The translations under genes and the position numbers were made by a program. A DNA stretch of 64,000 bases, from the NCBI GenBank assembly GCA_002840685.1, contig PHBU01000012.1, positions 62,001-126,000 of the forward strand, given 5' to 3'. This document shows positions 57,558 to 64,000 of this stretch, piece by piece (the stretch's first letter is position 1; each line of letters opens with the position of its first letter). This stretch comes from Chloroflexi bacterium HGW-Chloroflexi-6. Lineage in GTDB: Bacteria > Chloroflexota > Anaerolineae > Anaerolineales > Villigracilaceae. The notes beneath the pieces were generated by a model. The model was not told the origin of the DNA, did not search any database, and saw only the letters and a list, made by a program, of their open reading frames with translations.

Positions 57558-59315
57558 TTATTCTTCTTCGACGGCTGCCACAATTTCGGCATGGTCGGCA
57601 AACTGGGTTTCAAGGATCTCGACGTACAGCTCGCTGGACTGGATCAACTCGTGATGAGTTCCCTCCGCGGCCAGTTTACCCTGTTCGAGCACCAGGATCT
57701 TATCGGCATTGCGGACGGTGCTGATGCGCTGGGCGATAACAAAGGAGGTGCGCCCCTGCATCAGTTTGTCGAGCGCCTGCTGGATCTTGTACTCGGTCTC
57801 GGCATCGACCGCCGAAGTGGAGTCGTCCATGATCAGAATGCGTGGATTGAGCAGCAGGGCGCGGGCGATGGCGATGCGCTGTTTTTGTCCGCCCGAAAGG
57901 CCGATCCCGCGCTCGCCAACAACGGTCTCGTAGCCCTCGGGTTGTTCAAGTACAAATTCATGGGCCTGGGCGGCCTGCGCAGCGGAGATAACTTCCTCGA
58001 GCGTGGCTTCGGGCTTGCCGTAGGCAATATTCTCGCGGATGGTTCCGCTAAAAAGGGTTGTTTCCTGCAGGACGATCCCGATCTGTTTGCGGAGCGAATC
58101 GAGGGTTACCTCGCGCACATCCTGACCGTCGATTTTTACCGCCCCCGCGGTGACATCGTAAAAGCGCGGGATCAGGTTGATGATCGAGGATTTTCCGGCC
58201 CCGGTCTGGCCCAGGATGGCGATCGTTTGGCCGGGGTCTGCGTGAAAGTTCAGGCCGTTGACCACATCCGTCTCTGCGCCGATATAGCGGAAGGAGACGT
58301 TGTCAAATTCGACGCGCCCCTGGACTGCGGGCAGTTCGATCGCGCCGGGCTTGTCCTTGACTTCAGACTCGGCATCCAGCACGTCGAACAGGCGTTGGGC
58401 CGAGGCCTCGGCGCGTGAGAGCATTGCACCCAACATGCCAAGCATGAAAATGGGCATCAACAGGTAGTTCAGGTAGCCGATAAAAGCCACCAGTTGGCCG
58501 AGGGTCAACGCGCCGCCGATCACTTGCCAGCCGCCAAAGGCCAAAACGGCCACCACGCCCAGATTCGAGATCATGAAAATGAGCGGGAAGAAGGTTGAAA
58601 AAAGCTGAATGAGTTTGATGTTCGAATCGAGCAGGTCGAGGTTGCGGGCGTAGAAGCGTCCCGATTCGTATTCTTCGCGGGCAAAAGCCTTGACGATGCG
58701 CATCCCGGCCAGGTTTTCTTGCAGGACGGTATTCAGCGCGCCCAGTTTTTGCTGGACTTCCTTCGACATGGGCATAACGTTCTTGACGAACAGCACGAAA
58801 ATAAAGCCGATGGCCGGGAACATGATCAGCAGGATCAAGGTCAGCGCCCAGTTCATGCTGAACAAGATGATCAGGGTGCCGATCAAGAGCACGATGGCTG
58901 AGATCAGCTGGATCAGGCCGTTGCCGATGAAGGTTCGTACCAGTTCAACGTCTGAGGTCATGCGCGTCATCAATTTGCCGGTCTGCGAGCGGTCGTGGTA
59001 GGAAAAAGAAAGACTTTGCAGTTTGGAGAAAATGGCGTTGCGCAGTTCAAAAGCGACGCCCTGCGAGGCGCTTTCGGCCAGGTAGCCTTGCAGGAAGTTG
59101 AACACGCCGCGCCCGATGGCGATCAGCATCAGCCAGATCGCCATTTGCCAGACCACCGCCATTTGAAGCGGGACGATGCCGTCGTCGATCAACTGCCCGA
59201 GCAGGCGCGGGCTGAGCAGGTTGCCGGCATTGACGATCAACAAACTCAAAAACGCGCCCAATGAGGGCGCCCAGTAATGTCCCAGATAAACAAACATCCG
59301 TCGAAGTCCGCTCAT
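57558..59315 (-). CDS. ABC exporter, permease-ATPase subunit 1
   Basis: 585 residues, same layout as its neighbour. The membrane domain starts GLRRMFVYLGHYWAPSLGAF. The nucleotide-binding domain has Walker A LGQTGAGKSSIIN, Q-loop IVLQETTLFSG, signature LSGGQKQRIAIARA and Walker B RILIMDDSTSAVD. Here the residue after Walker B is Asp (DDS) rather than Glu, while the partner has the catalytic Glu (DEA). This is the asymmetric-site pattern of heterodimeric exporters. ATG 59315 follows AAGGAAAA; the longer frame to 59390 is not supported. Confidence 0.93.
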   Translation of the reverse strand: MSGLRRMFVYLGHYWAPSLGAFLSLLIVNAGNLLSPRLLGQLIDDGIVPLQMAVVWQMAIWLMLIAIGRGVFNFLQGYLAESASQGVAFELRNAIFSKLQSLSFSYHDRSQTGKLMTRMTSDVELVRTFIGNGLIQLISAIVLLIGTLIILFSMNWALTLILLIMFPAIGFIFVLFVKNVMPMSKEVQQKLGALNTVLQENLAGMRIVKAFAREEYESGRFYARNLDLLDSNIKLIQLFSTFFPLIFMISNLGVVAVLAFGGWQVIGGALTLGQLVAFIGYLNYLLMPIFMLGMLGAMLSRAEASAQRLFDVLDAESEVKDKPGAIELPAVQGRVEFDNVSFRYIGAETDVVNGLNFHADPGQTIAILGQTGAGKSSIINLIPRFYDVTAGAVKIDGQDVREVTLDSLRKQIGIVLQETTLFSGTIRENIAYGKPEATLEEVISAAQAAQAHEFVLEQPEGYETVVGERGIGLSGGQKQRIAIARALLLNPRILIMDDSTSAVDAETEYKIQQALDKLMQGRTSFVIAQRISTVRNADKILVLEQGKLAAEGTHHELIQSSELYVEILETQFADHAEIVAAVEEE

Positions 59316-59466
59316 AATTTTCCTTGTCAATGATTTCAGGTTTCGATACGGGCCGGTTTCGATAAATTCGACCCGCCGCTCGAACAACACGGGTTATTTT
59401 ATCCCCGGCTTATGGAGATTTTGTGCATTTTACATTAGAGAATTGTAAGTATTTCGGGGTGTAAAG

Positions 59467-59506
59467 AAAAAAGACTCCGCACCATAAAAAGCGCGGGGTC
59501 TTTTTT
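59467..59506. terminator. Terminator between the deaminase operon and the ABC exporter
   Basis: A 14-bp stem AAAAAAGACTCCGC (59467-59480) with 59493-59506, one G/T pair, and a 12-nt loop. It terminates the minus-strand deaminase transcript. Confidence 0.8.
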
Positions 59507-59551
59507 CTTTCAAGTTTTCATCAGAACTTGATCGATCGGCTAATAGGCTTT

Positions 59552-60028
59552 TTATGCGGTCCAAAAATCTTTGTGAACGGCGCGGGCTTCCATCTCCAAA
59601 GCTGGTACGGGGCCGAGCACTTCGACCTGGCGTTTCGTGTGGGCAAAGACTTCCCTGCAGGGCAGCAACAGGTGTTCTGGCGAATCCCCGATGATCTCGT
59701 AAAGATCGACTTCGCTCAGGGCATAAACCACCCGACCAATTTGACTCCAATGGATTGCTCCGGCGCACATGGCGCAGGGCTCGGTACTCGCGTAAAGGGT
59801 ACAGCGCGCAAGTTGTTCGGGCGAAAATTGTCGGGTGGCAAGCCGAACGAGATTTGTTTCCGCGTGACCGGTGGAATCACGCCCCGTTACAACGCTGTTT
59901 TCCGCTTGCAGAATAACTCGATTCTGTTCATCCACCAGCACAGCCCCAAAGGGATGGTTGCCATTTTCGCGGGCGCGCCAGGCGACCGAAATGGAGGTTT
60001 TCAGGTGTTCAATATCGGTGTCATTCAT
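59552..60028 (-). CDS. Nucleoside deaminase (CDA/guanine deaminase-like)
   Basis: 158 residues. Zinc site motifs are present: TGHAETNLVRLA (H-A-E, about residue 55) and STEPCAMCAGAI (P-C-x-x-C, about 88). NHPFGAVLVDE is the N-terminal family block. The length and the C-terminal LSEVDLYEII suggest a guanine deaminase or cytosine-deaminase-like enzyme rather than tRNA-specific TadA, but this is uncertain. The ATG overlaps the previous stop by one base (TAATG), so it is coupled to the small protein upstream. Confidence 0.9.
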   Translation of the reverse strand: MNDTDIEHLKTSISVAWRARENGNHPFGAVLVDEQNRVILQAENSVVTGRDSTGHAETNLVRLATRQFSPEQLARCTLYASTEPCAMCAGAIHWSQIGRVVYALSEVDLYEIIGDSPEHLLLPCREVFAHTKRQVEVLGPVPALEMEARAVHKDFWTA

Positions 60029-60486
60029 TAAGGTTTGCTCTCTTTTCTGATCTTTTTTGTGGTCTGGATTTTCTCAATATACTCCAGATAGGCCTGATCG
60101 ACCATCTCGTCGGTAAGACCGGGATATTGCCATTCCTGGTCCTCTGCGGCCAAATCCTGCGGAGAATAGGGAGCCGCATCAAGAAATTTTTCGAAATCTT
60201 TTAGAAGTGTGTCAACTAATCTTCTCGTTTCGCGGCGAGCGGCCCAGTAGGTCTTTGCCTTGCCCACCAAAAAATATTGGCCTTCAATTTCGTCAACGTA
60301 ACCTGCGCGCGTAAGCATCACCAGGCCGTGCCTTAATTCCGGGCCGGTGAAGATGGCGTGATTGATGAAATCGCCAGCCGCGATGATCGATGTGAGCGTT
60401 GTTCCGCTGCCGTTGTCGGTCATTGCGATTGCCAGAATCAGCCAAACATCTGACCATACAAAATCCGAGAGTGTATCATTTTGCAT
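60028..60486 (-). CDS. Hypothetical protein with winged-helix-like N-terminus
   Basis: 152 residues. SDVWLILAIAMTDNGSGTTLTSIIAAGDFINHAIFTGPELRHGLVMLTRAGYVDEIEGQYFLVG follows a helix-helix-turn-helix-wing order, like small regulatory or scaffold winged helices. The C-terminal half is helical and charged. The stop overlaps the deaminase start, so it is translated with it. No family is recognised. Confidence 0.6.
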   Translation of the reverse strand: MQNDTLSDFVWSDVWLILAIAMTDNGSGTTLTSIIAAGDFINHAIFTGPELRHGLVMLTRAGYVDEIEGQYFLVGKAKTYWAARRETRRLVDTLLKDFEKFLDAAPYSPQDLAAEDQEWQYPGLTDEMVDQAYLEYIEKIQTTKKIRKESKP

Positions 60487-60503
60487 ATTATTAGAACGCC
60501 TTG

Positions 60504-61001
60504 CTAACCGCCGCTTGTCTGATCAGAGGCATGTTCTTTTATTACGTTTTCTATAAATTCACGCGGCATGGAGCTTTTTTCACTGATGGTATCTATCCCA
60601 AGACTCTGCTCATGGAATCGCCAGACCACGGCTTCCATCGTTTCGCCGATTTCAACAATATGACCATCCGGATCATAGAAGCGCATGACACGCTGTCCCC
60701 AGGGTTGTTCGCGAATGGGATGAATGAACTCAACCCCGGCTTCGTTCAAACGCTGCTGGATGGGCTCAAGTTCATCTGTCTCAAAGTACAACTCACCCCA
60801 GTGCGCTTTTGGGGCAACCGGGTATTGCGCCGCATCCCCAAGCAAAGACTGGAAATGCGATTTGAGATGGATCGAGAACCCTTCAAACGGCACATTCGGT
60901 CCGAAATCGAATTTGACCTTTTGGCCGAGAAGCTGTTCGTAAAAGTGTCGTGAGCGCGCCATGTCATCAACAACGATCAGTGGGGCATCGAATTTCAACA
61001 T
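60504..61001 (-). CDS. VOC (glyoxalase/bleomycin-resistance-like) protein
   Basis: 165 residues, two beta-alpha-beta-beta-beta units: APLIVVDDMARSRHFYEQLLGQKVKFDFG and HWGELYFETDELEPIQQRLNEAGVEFIHPIREQPWGQRVMRFYDPDGHIVEIGE. Metal ligands are likely in the H and E of these strands. The fold serves lyases, dioxygenases and resistance proteins; the activity here is unknown. ATG 61001 follows AAAAAGGA; the longer frame lacks support. Confidence 0.88.
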   Translation of the reverse strand: MLKFDAPLIVVDDMARSRHFYEQLLGQKVKFDFGPNVPFEGFSIHLKSHFQSLLGDAAQYPVAPKAHWGELYFETDELEPIQQRLNEAGVEFIHPIREQPWGQRVMRFYDPDGHIVEIGETMEAVVWRFHEQSLGIDTISEKSSMPREFIENVIKEHASDQTSGG

Positions 61002-61176
61002 AACTTGATCCTTTTTGAATTTTCGGTGGGCTGCTGGAGAGATTTCTTGCTCATGCTCCAATTTTATTCCACACTTGCAAATACTGTACGGCAGGTTATG
61101 CTTTTGACGACAAATTTGTGATCCGTAGATGCGCAATTGTCTGCGAAAACTTGCAAGCATTTTGGTCAGATTAAGT

Positions 61177-61182
61177 TATACT
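61177..61182 (+). promoter_or_regulatory. -10 box 6 nt before ATG; leaderless start
   Basis: TATACT, with 6 nt before ATG 61189 and no ribosome site. The predicted transcript start coincides with the A of the ATG. Confidence 0.55.
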
Positions 61183-61188
61183 GATTTT

Positions 61189-61968
61189 ATGATCAACCCA
61201 TTTTTCGCCAATAAATTCGAGCAGGCGGTCAAAGTCACTGGCTGTCCGCTGTGCTTTATGCGCCAGCAGGCCGAGTCGAAATACATTCACTCGATCATTG
61301 CCGACCACATCAACGACCCCGCCAGCCGGGTGCACATCATCAACTCGCTCGGCTACTGCCCGACCCACACCTGGAAGATCGCCGAAGTCGAGAAAAAAGA
61401 AGATGGCGAAAGCCTGGGGACGAGCATCATCTACGAGCACCTGACCCTGGTCATTCGCGAGCGGCTCGAAAAGCTGAAAAAATACCCGAAAACGCTGACC
61501 CAAAACAACCCGCTGCTGAAACAGGTCCAGAAATACCTGCCGCAGCAGGCCTCGCCCTCGGCCTCCCTGCGGACCGATACTCCCTGCCGCGTGTGCGTGA
61601 TGGCCGCGGAGTCAGACGATTCCTACGTTCGCTGGCTGCTGGAGGGGCTGAGCGACCCCAATAACGATGAAACCCGCCGTCTGTACAGGCAATCCAATCG
61701 TCTGTGTTTCGATCACCTACGCCAGTCGCTCGATAAAGCCCTCCCGGCCAGCGCCGCCGGGTTGGAATTTTTGCTCGAAGACAGCCTCGACATGCTGAAA
61801 GCGCTCGACAGCGATTTGCGCGTTCACATTTCCAAATACGATTACGATAAAAAAGCCCCGCGCAGTGAAGCGGAGCAATTTTCCTGGCTGAGGGCGGTTT
61901 ACTTCTTTGCCGGCCGCCGCGAAGGCGAGAATCCTAAACCCGAATTTAGCGACCGGCAGGAAAACTAA
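61189..61968 (+). CDS. DUF6062-like conserved protein
   Basis: 259 residues. The N-terminus FEQAVKVTGCPLCFMRQQAE carries CPLC, then LGYCPTHTWKIAEVE (C-x-x-H), and CRVCVMAAESDD (C-x-x-C) near residue 145, with NRLCFDHLRQSLDKA (C-x-x-H) near 178. The paired CxxC/CxxH sets suggest two metal (zinc) centres in a helical protein, the pattern of DUF6062-type proteins of unknown function. Start 61189 fits a leaderless message; the longer frame from 61129 covers the promoter. A terminator follows. Confidence 0.75.
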   Translation: MINPFFANKFEQAVKVTGCPLCFMRQQAESKYIHSIIADHINDPASRVHIINSLGYCPTHTWKIAEVEKKEDGESLGTSIIYEHLTLVIRERLEKLKKYPKTLTQNNPLLKQVQKYLPQQASPSASLRTDTPCRVCVMAAESDDSYVRWLLEGLSDPNNDETRRLYRQSNRLCFDHLRQSLDKALPASAAGLEFLLEDSLDMLKALDSDLRVHISKYDYDKKAPRSEAEQFSWLRAVYFFAGRREGENPKPEFSDRQEN

Positions 61969-62004
61969 AATTTTTGACGGGTTTATAAAACGCAGCAAAT
62001 AGTT

Positions 62005-62039
62005 AGGGCTGACAGCGCGCTGTCAGCCCTGTTTTTTTT
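62005..62039 (+). terminator. Terminator after the DUF6062-like gene
   Basis: The 26-nt perfect palindrome AGGGCTGACAGC-GC-GCTGTCAGCCCT (62005-62030) is followed by an eight-T run that touches the stop of the convergent gene. Confidence 0.92.
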
Positions 62040-63183
62040 ATTCGCCTTTGATGTCGCCGAGCTTTATGTAGCCTGCTTCTGTGCCGCCAGGAGTTTCGGG
62101 GTTGGCCAGGTCTGTTTCGGCACCTGGAGCATCCGTGTTTGAACTTACCATGACATCTTTGAGTTTGTAGCCATCATCATCCCCCTGCATGCGGGCCGCG
62201 GCCTCGCGCACTTTTTGGACTGCCGGCAGGAGTAACACACCGCCAATAACACCGATCGCCAACCCGAGCCAGGGCTGGTTGCCGCCGGGGAATCCGCCGC
62301 CGGGCGCCTGGCTTTCGGCTGTATCCTCGCAGCTGACATTGCTTCCATCGTCATCGTGGGTTTCCGAGTAGACGCCGCCGTCATTGCCGCAGATCGCCTT
62401 GTAATCTTCCATGCAGAAATCGTAATTGTCGCCAAAGGCGCAGCCGCCAACCCATTCGCCTGCGGTGCTATCGTTATCCGCGGGGATCGCGATCGGCAGA
62501 AGTTTTTCGGGGCTTGCACCGTCAGGGATGCAATAAAAATCATAGTTTGTGCCGCTGCCTGTATATAGATCGACCTTTATAACCAGCAAGCCGTTCGGGC
62601 ATTTATACTGTTCGAAGCATTCAGACAAATCCCCATCTTTTTTCGTGCAGCTGCCCAGATAATTTTCATCCGGGTTGCGGGTTGGGGCGGCAGTCGGCGC
62701 GGCTGAAAGCGAAAGCGGCGTTGGTTTTACGGTCAGTTCCCCGCCAATTGTGCATTCCAGGAAGCTGCCTGAACCTACCGAATCAGCATGGGTCGAAATG
62801 TCGCCGCCAGCGTCGATACATTTGGCAGCAAGATCTTTCATGCAATCTTTTTTGCCATCCCCATTTCCGCACCAACCGCTCCAGTCGGCAGTTGTTGTTT
62901 CACCGGTTGGCGCCGCCAGCGGCAGGGAGGTGGCTGTAGCCGGCAGGGTGGCGGTTGGGGTTGCCGTCAAAGTAGCCGTGGGTGTGCTGGTGTAGTAAAT
63001 GATGACGGGTGTCTCGGTCGGCTTTTTTTCTTCATCTTCTTTTGGTTCTTCTGTTGGGCACGGGATAGGATTTCCGGCGACATCAGTACAACCCGGGACT
63101 TGGGCCTGGGCCGGGTTGGCAAAACCGGCTAACGCTCCAACGCAAACGAGCAGGGCTAAAAGCGGCATAATTACGTATTTCAT
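62038..63183 (-). CDS. Secreted Cys-rich protein with C-terminal membrane anchor
   Basis: 381 residues. Signal peptide (MPLLALLVCVGALAGFANPAQA), a Thr/Pro spacer (TPTATLTATPTATLPATATS), then three similar cysteine-bearing segments: WSGWCGNGDGKKDCMKDLAAKC, YLGSCTKKDGDLSECFEQYKC and WVGGCAFGDNYDFCMEDYKAIC. Each holds C-x5/7-D-x-x-x-C-x7-C, probably a small disulfide domain repeated. A Gly-rich linker, a membrane helix (LGLAIGVIGGVLLLPAV) and a short cytosolic tail end it. AGGAG precedes ATG 63183. Divergent from an NB-ARC gene. Function unknown. Confidence 0.75.
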   Translation of the reverse strand: MKYVIMPLLALLVCVGALAGFANPAQAQVPGCTDVAGNPIPCPTEEPKEDEEKKPTETPVIIYYTSTPTATLTATPTATLPATATSLPLAAPTGETTTADWSGWCGNGDGKKDCMKDLAAKCIDAGGDISTHADSVGSGSFLECTIGGELTVKPTPLSLSAAPTAAPTRNPDENYLGSCTKKDGDLSECFEQYKCPNGLLVIKVDLYTGSGTNYDFYCIPDGASPEKLLPIAIPADNDSTAGEWVGGCAFGDNYDFCMEDYKAICGNDGGVYSETHDDDGSNVSCEDTAESQAPGGGFPGGNQPWLGLAIGVIGGVLLLPAVQKVREAAARMQGDDDGYKLKDVMVSSNTDAPGAETDLANPETPGGTEAGYIKLGDIKGE

Positions 63184-63250
63184 TCGATTCTCCTGAGTAA
63201 TAAAACTGGAATAAATTTTCTCAAGTATGTCCGAATGAACCTGCTTTGTC

Positions 63251-63268
63251 GGTAGGGTTAACCCTACC
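63251..63268. promoter_or_regulatory. Perfect 18-bp palindrome in a divergent promoter region
   Basis: GGTAGGGTTAACCCTACC, symmetric over its full length, between the Cys-rich protein gene (-) and the NB-ARC gene (+). The position suits an operator controlling both. Confidence 0.6.
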
Positions 63269-63320
63269 ATTTAACTCTTGTTTTGCATCAAATATCTGCG
63301 CACGGCTGTCACAAAAAGGA

Positions 63321-63326
63321 TATAAT
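63321..63326 (+). promoter_or_regulatory. -10 box 8 nt before the NB-ARC gene
   Basis: TATAAT, with 8 nt to ATG 63335. The only ribosome-site-like AAGGA is 14 nt away, upstream of the expected transcript start, so the message is probably leaderless. Confidence 0.5.
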
Positions 63327-63334
63327 TTTTTGAT

Positions 63335-64000
63335 ATGGGCATCTCTCGCAATCCGACCTTCCAAACCTTGCCTGGCAGTCTGTCCGAAAGAGGGATGGAT
63401 GCCCTGACTTCCTCCATCCCGATGAATTTGCCCGCCTTGCGCTGGCAAATGATCGGGCGCAGGGAAGAGATCCAACAAATTCAACAATTTTTGAGCCGCG
63501 AAGATTCGCGCTTGCTAACGCTGACCGGTTTTGGCGGCGCAGGCAAGACAACCCTGGCTTTGTATGTTGCCCACAGCCTGCTGGAGCGTTTCCCCGGGGG
63601 AGTGTTCTTTGTCGATGTTTCAACCATTAACGACCCGGCCCTGATCCTGTCTGCCATCGCCCAGGCAATCAATTTGCCCGAAGAGCCACGCCGTGCGCTT
63701 AAAGATACCCTGCGCGATTTCCTGGCCAACCGTCTGATCTTGTTTGTGCTCGATAACTTCGAACAGGTTATCAGCGGCGCGCCCACTCTCGCTGAATTGC
63801 TGGATGAAAACCCGCATCTGCGCTTGCTGGTCACCAGCCGCGAAGCCCTGCACCTGCGCGGCGAACAGGTTATGCCCATCCTGCCCATGCCCCCAGAGGA
63901 TGCGGTCCAAATGTTCTTGCAGCGCGCTCGCACCCTTAATCCCGCTTTTCAGCTGACCGAGGCCAATGCTGACAGCATCTCTGAATTGTGCGCGAAGCTG
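63335..64000 (+). CDS. NB-ARC/STAND-type ATPase (partial)
   Basis: 222 codons visible; the C-terminus lies beyond the window. LPALRWQMIGRREEIQQIQQFL opens the NTPase, then Walker A TGFGGAGKTTLALYVA (about residue 66), Walker B LILFVLDNFEQV and sensor LLVTSREALHL. These mark the AP-ATPase/NB-ARC type found in bacterial STAND regulators (AfsR/LuxR-linked), usually followed by TPR or WD40 repeats. No DNA-binding domain precedes the ATPase. Such proteins act as nucleotide-driven switches in regulation, defence or development. Confidence 0.88.
   Translation, partial: MGISRNPTFQTLPGSLSERGMDALTSSIPMNLPALRWQMIGRREEIQQIQQFLSREDSRLLTLTGFGGAGKTTLALYVAHSLLERFPGGVFFVDVSTINDPALILSAIAQAINLPEEPRRALKDTLRDFLANRLILFVLDNFEQVISGAPTLAELLDENPHLRLLVTSREALHLRGEQVMPILPMPPEDAVQMFLQRARTLNPAFQLTEANADSISELCAKL

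Overview
The window looks like chromosomal DNA of a Gram-positive-type (single-membrane) member of Chloroflexota, most likely class Anaerolineae. This is an inference from style, not from a marker-gene tree. The clues are lipoproteins and envelope proteins with long Thr/Pro (TPTPT) linkers, LysM proteins, many standalone signalling modules, rubrerythrin plus ferritin, a B12-dependent mutase large chain, TATAAT-like -10 boxes placed almost on top of start codons, and dispersed seven-base-periodic repeats of the GTTGAA/TTCAAC type. No phage, insertion sequence or CRISPR array was seen.

Layout. 1-3.1 kb: edge of a surface-glycan locus (acylneuraminate-type cytidylyltransferase, GT2 glycosyltransferase, capsule-like protein), minus strand. 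3.2-5.3 kb: a GGDEF protein behind a large palindromic operator, then obgE. 5.4-9.7 kb: TGS-fused nucleoside kinase, ketopantoate-reductase-like protein and sugar epimerase. 10-16.5 kb: LysM protein, rpsT, rubrerythrin, argS, metallo-hydrolase, ferritin, metallophosphoesterase. 16.6-23.1 kb: a LacI-sensor histidine kinase, then a compact minus-strand run of DMT-like protein, phosphodiesterase, era and YhhN protein. 23.4-29 kb: TyrA-like dehydrogenase, GIY-YIG protein, DUF2089 protein with a 12-repeat helical protein, zinc-ribbon protein and acyl-CoA mutase. 29-34.7 kb: AraC/GyrI-like pair, TrmO, lipoprotein, MFS permease, CPA2 antiporter with a small partner.

34.8-42.4 kb is the most unusual block, all on the plus strand. 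It holds a zinc-ribbon membrane protein, a DUF2207-like membrane protein ending in an alternating Cys-Ala tail, a radical SAM/SPASM enzyme with a PqqD-like N-terminal domain, a one-domain PAS protein, an M28 peptidase lipoprotein, an RMD1-like protein, a second PqqD-radical-SAM-like protein that has lost all its iron-sulfur cysteines, and a Nudix hydrolase. I propose it as a candidate post-translational modification (RiPP-like) system.

42.5-50.2 kb: HExxH lipoprotein, membrane protein, tRNA-Met, tRNA-Pro, flippase-like protein, response regulator, FAD oxidoreductase, an ART-like unknown, MetF and a Pmp3-type peptide. 50.3-61 kb: small membrane proteins, GT39, hydrolase, a heterodimeric ABC exporter, deaminase and VOC protein. 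61-64 kb: DUF6062-like protein, a secreted Cys-rich protein and, divergent from it, the start of an NB-ARC/STAND ATPase that runs off the window.
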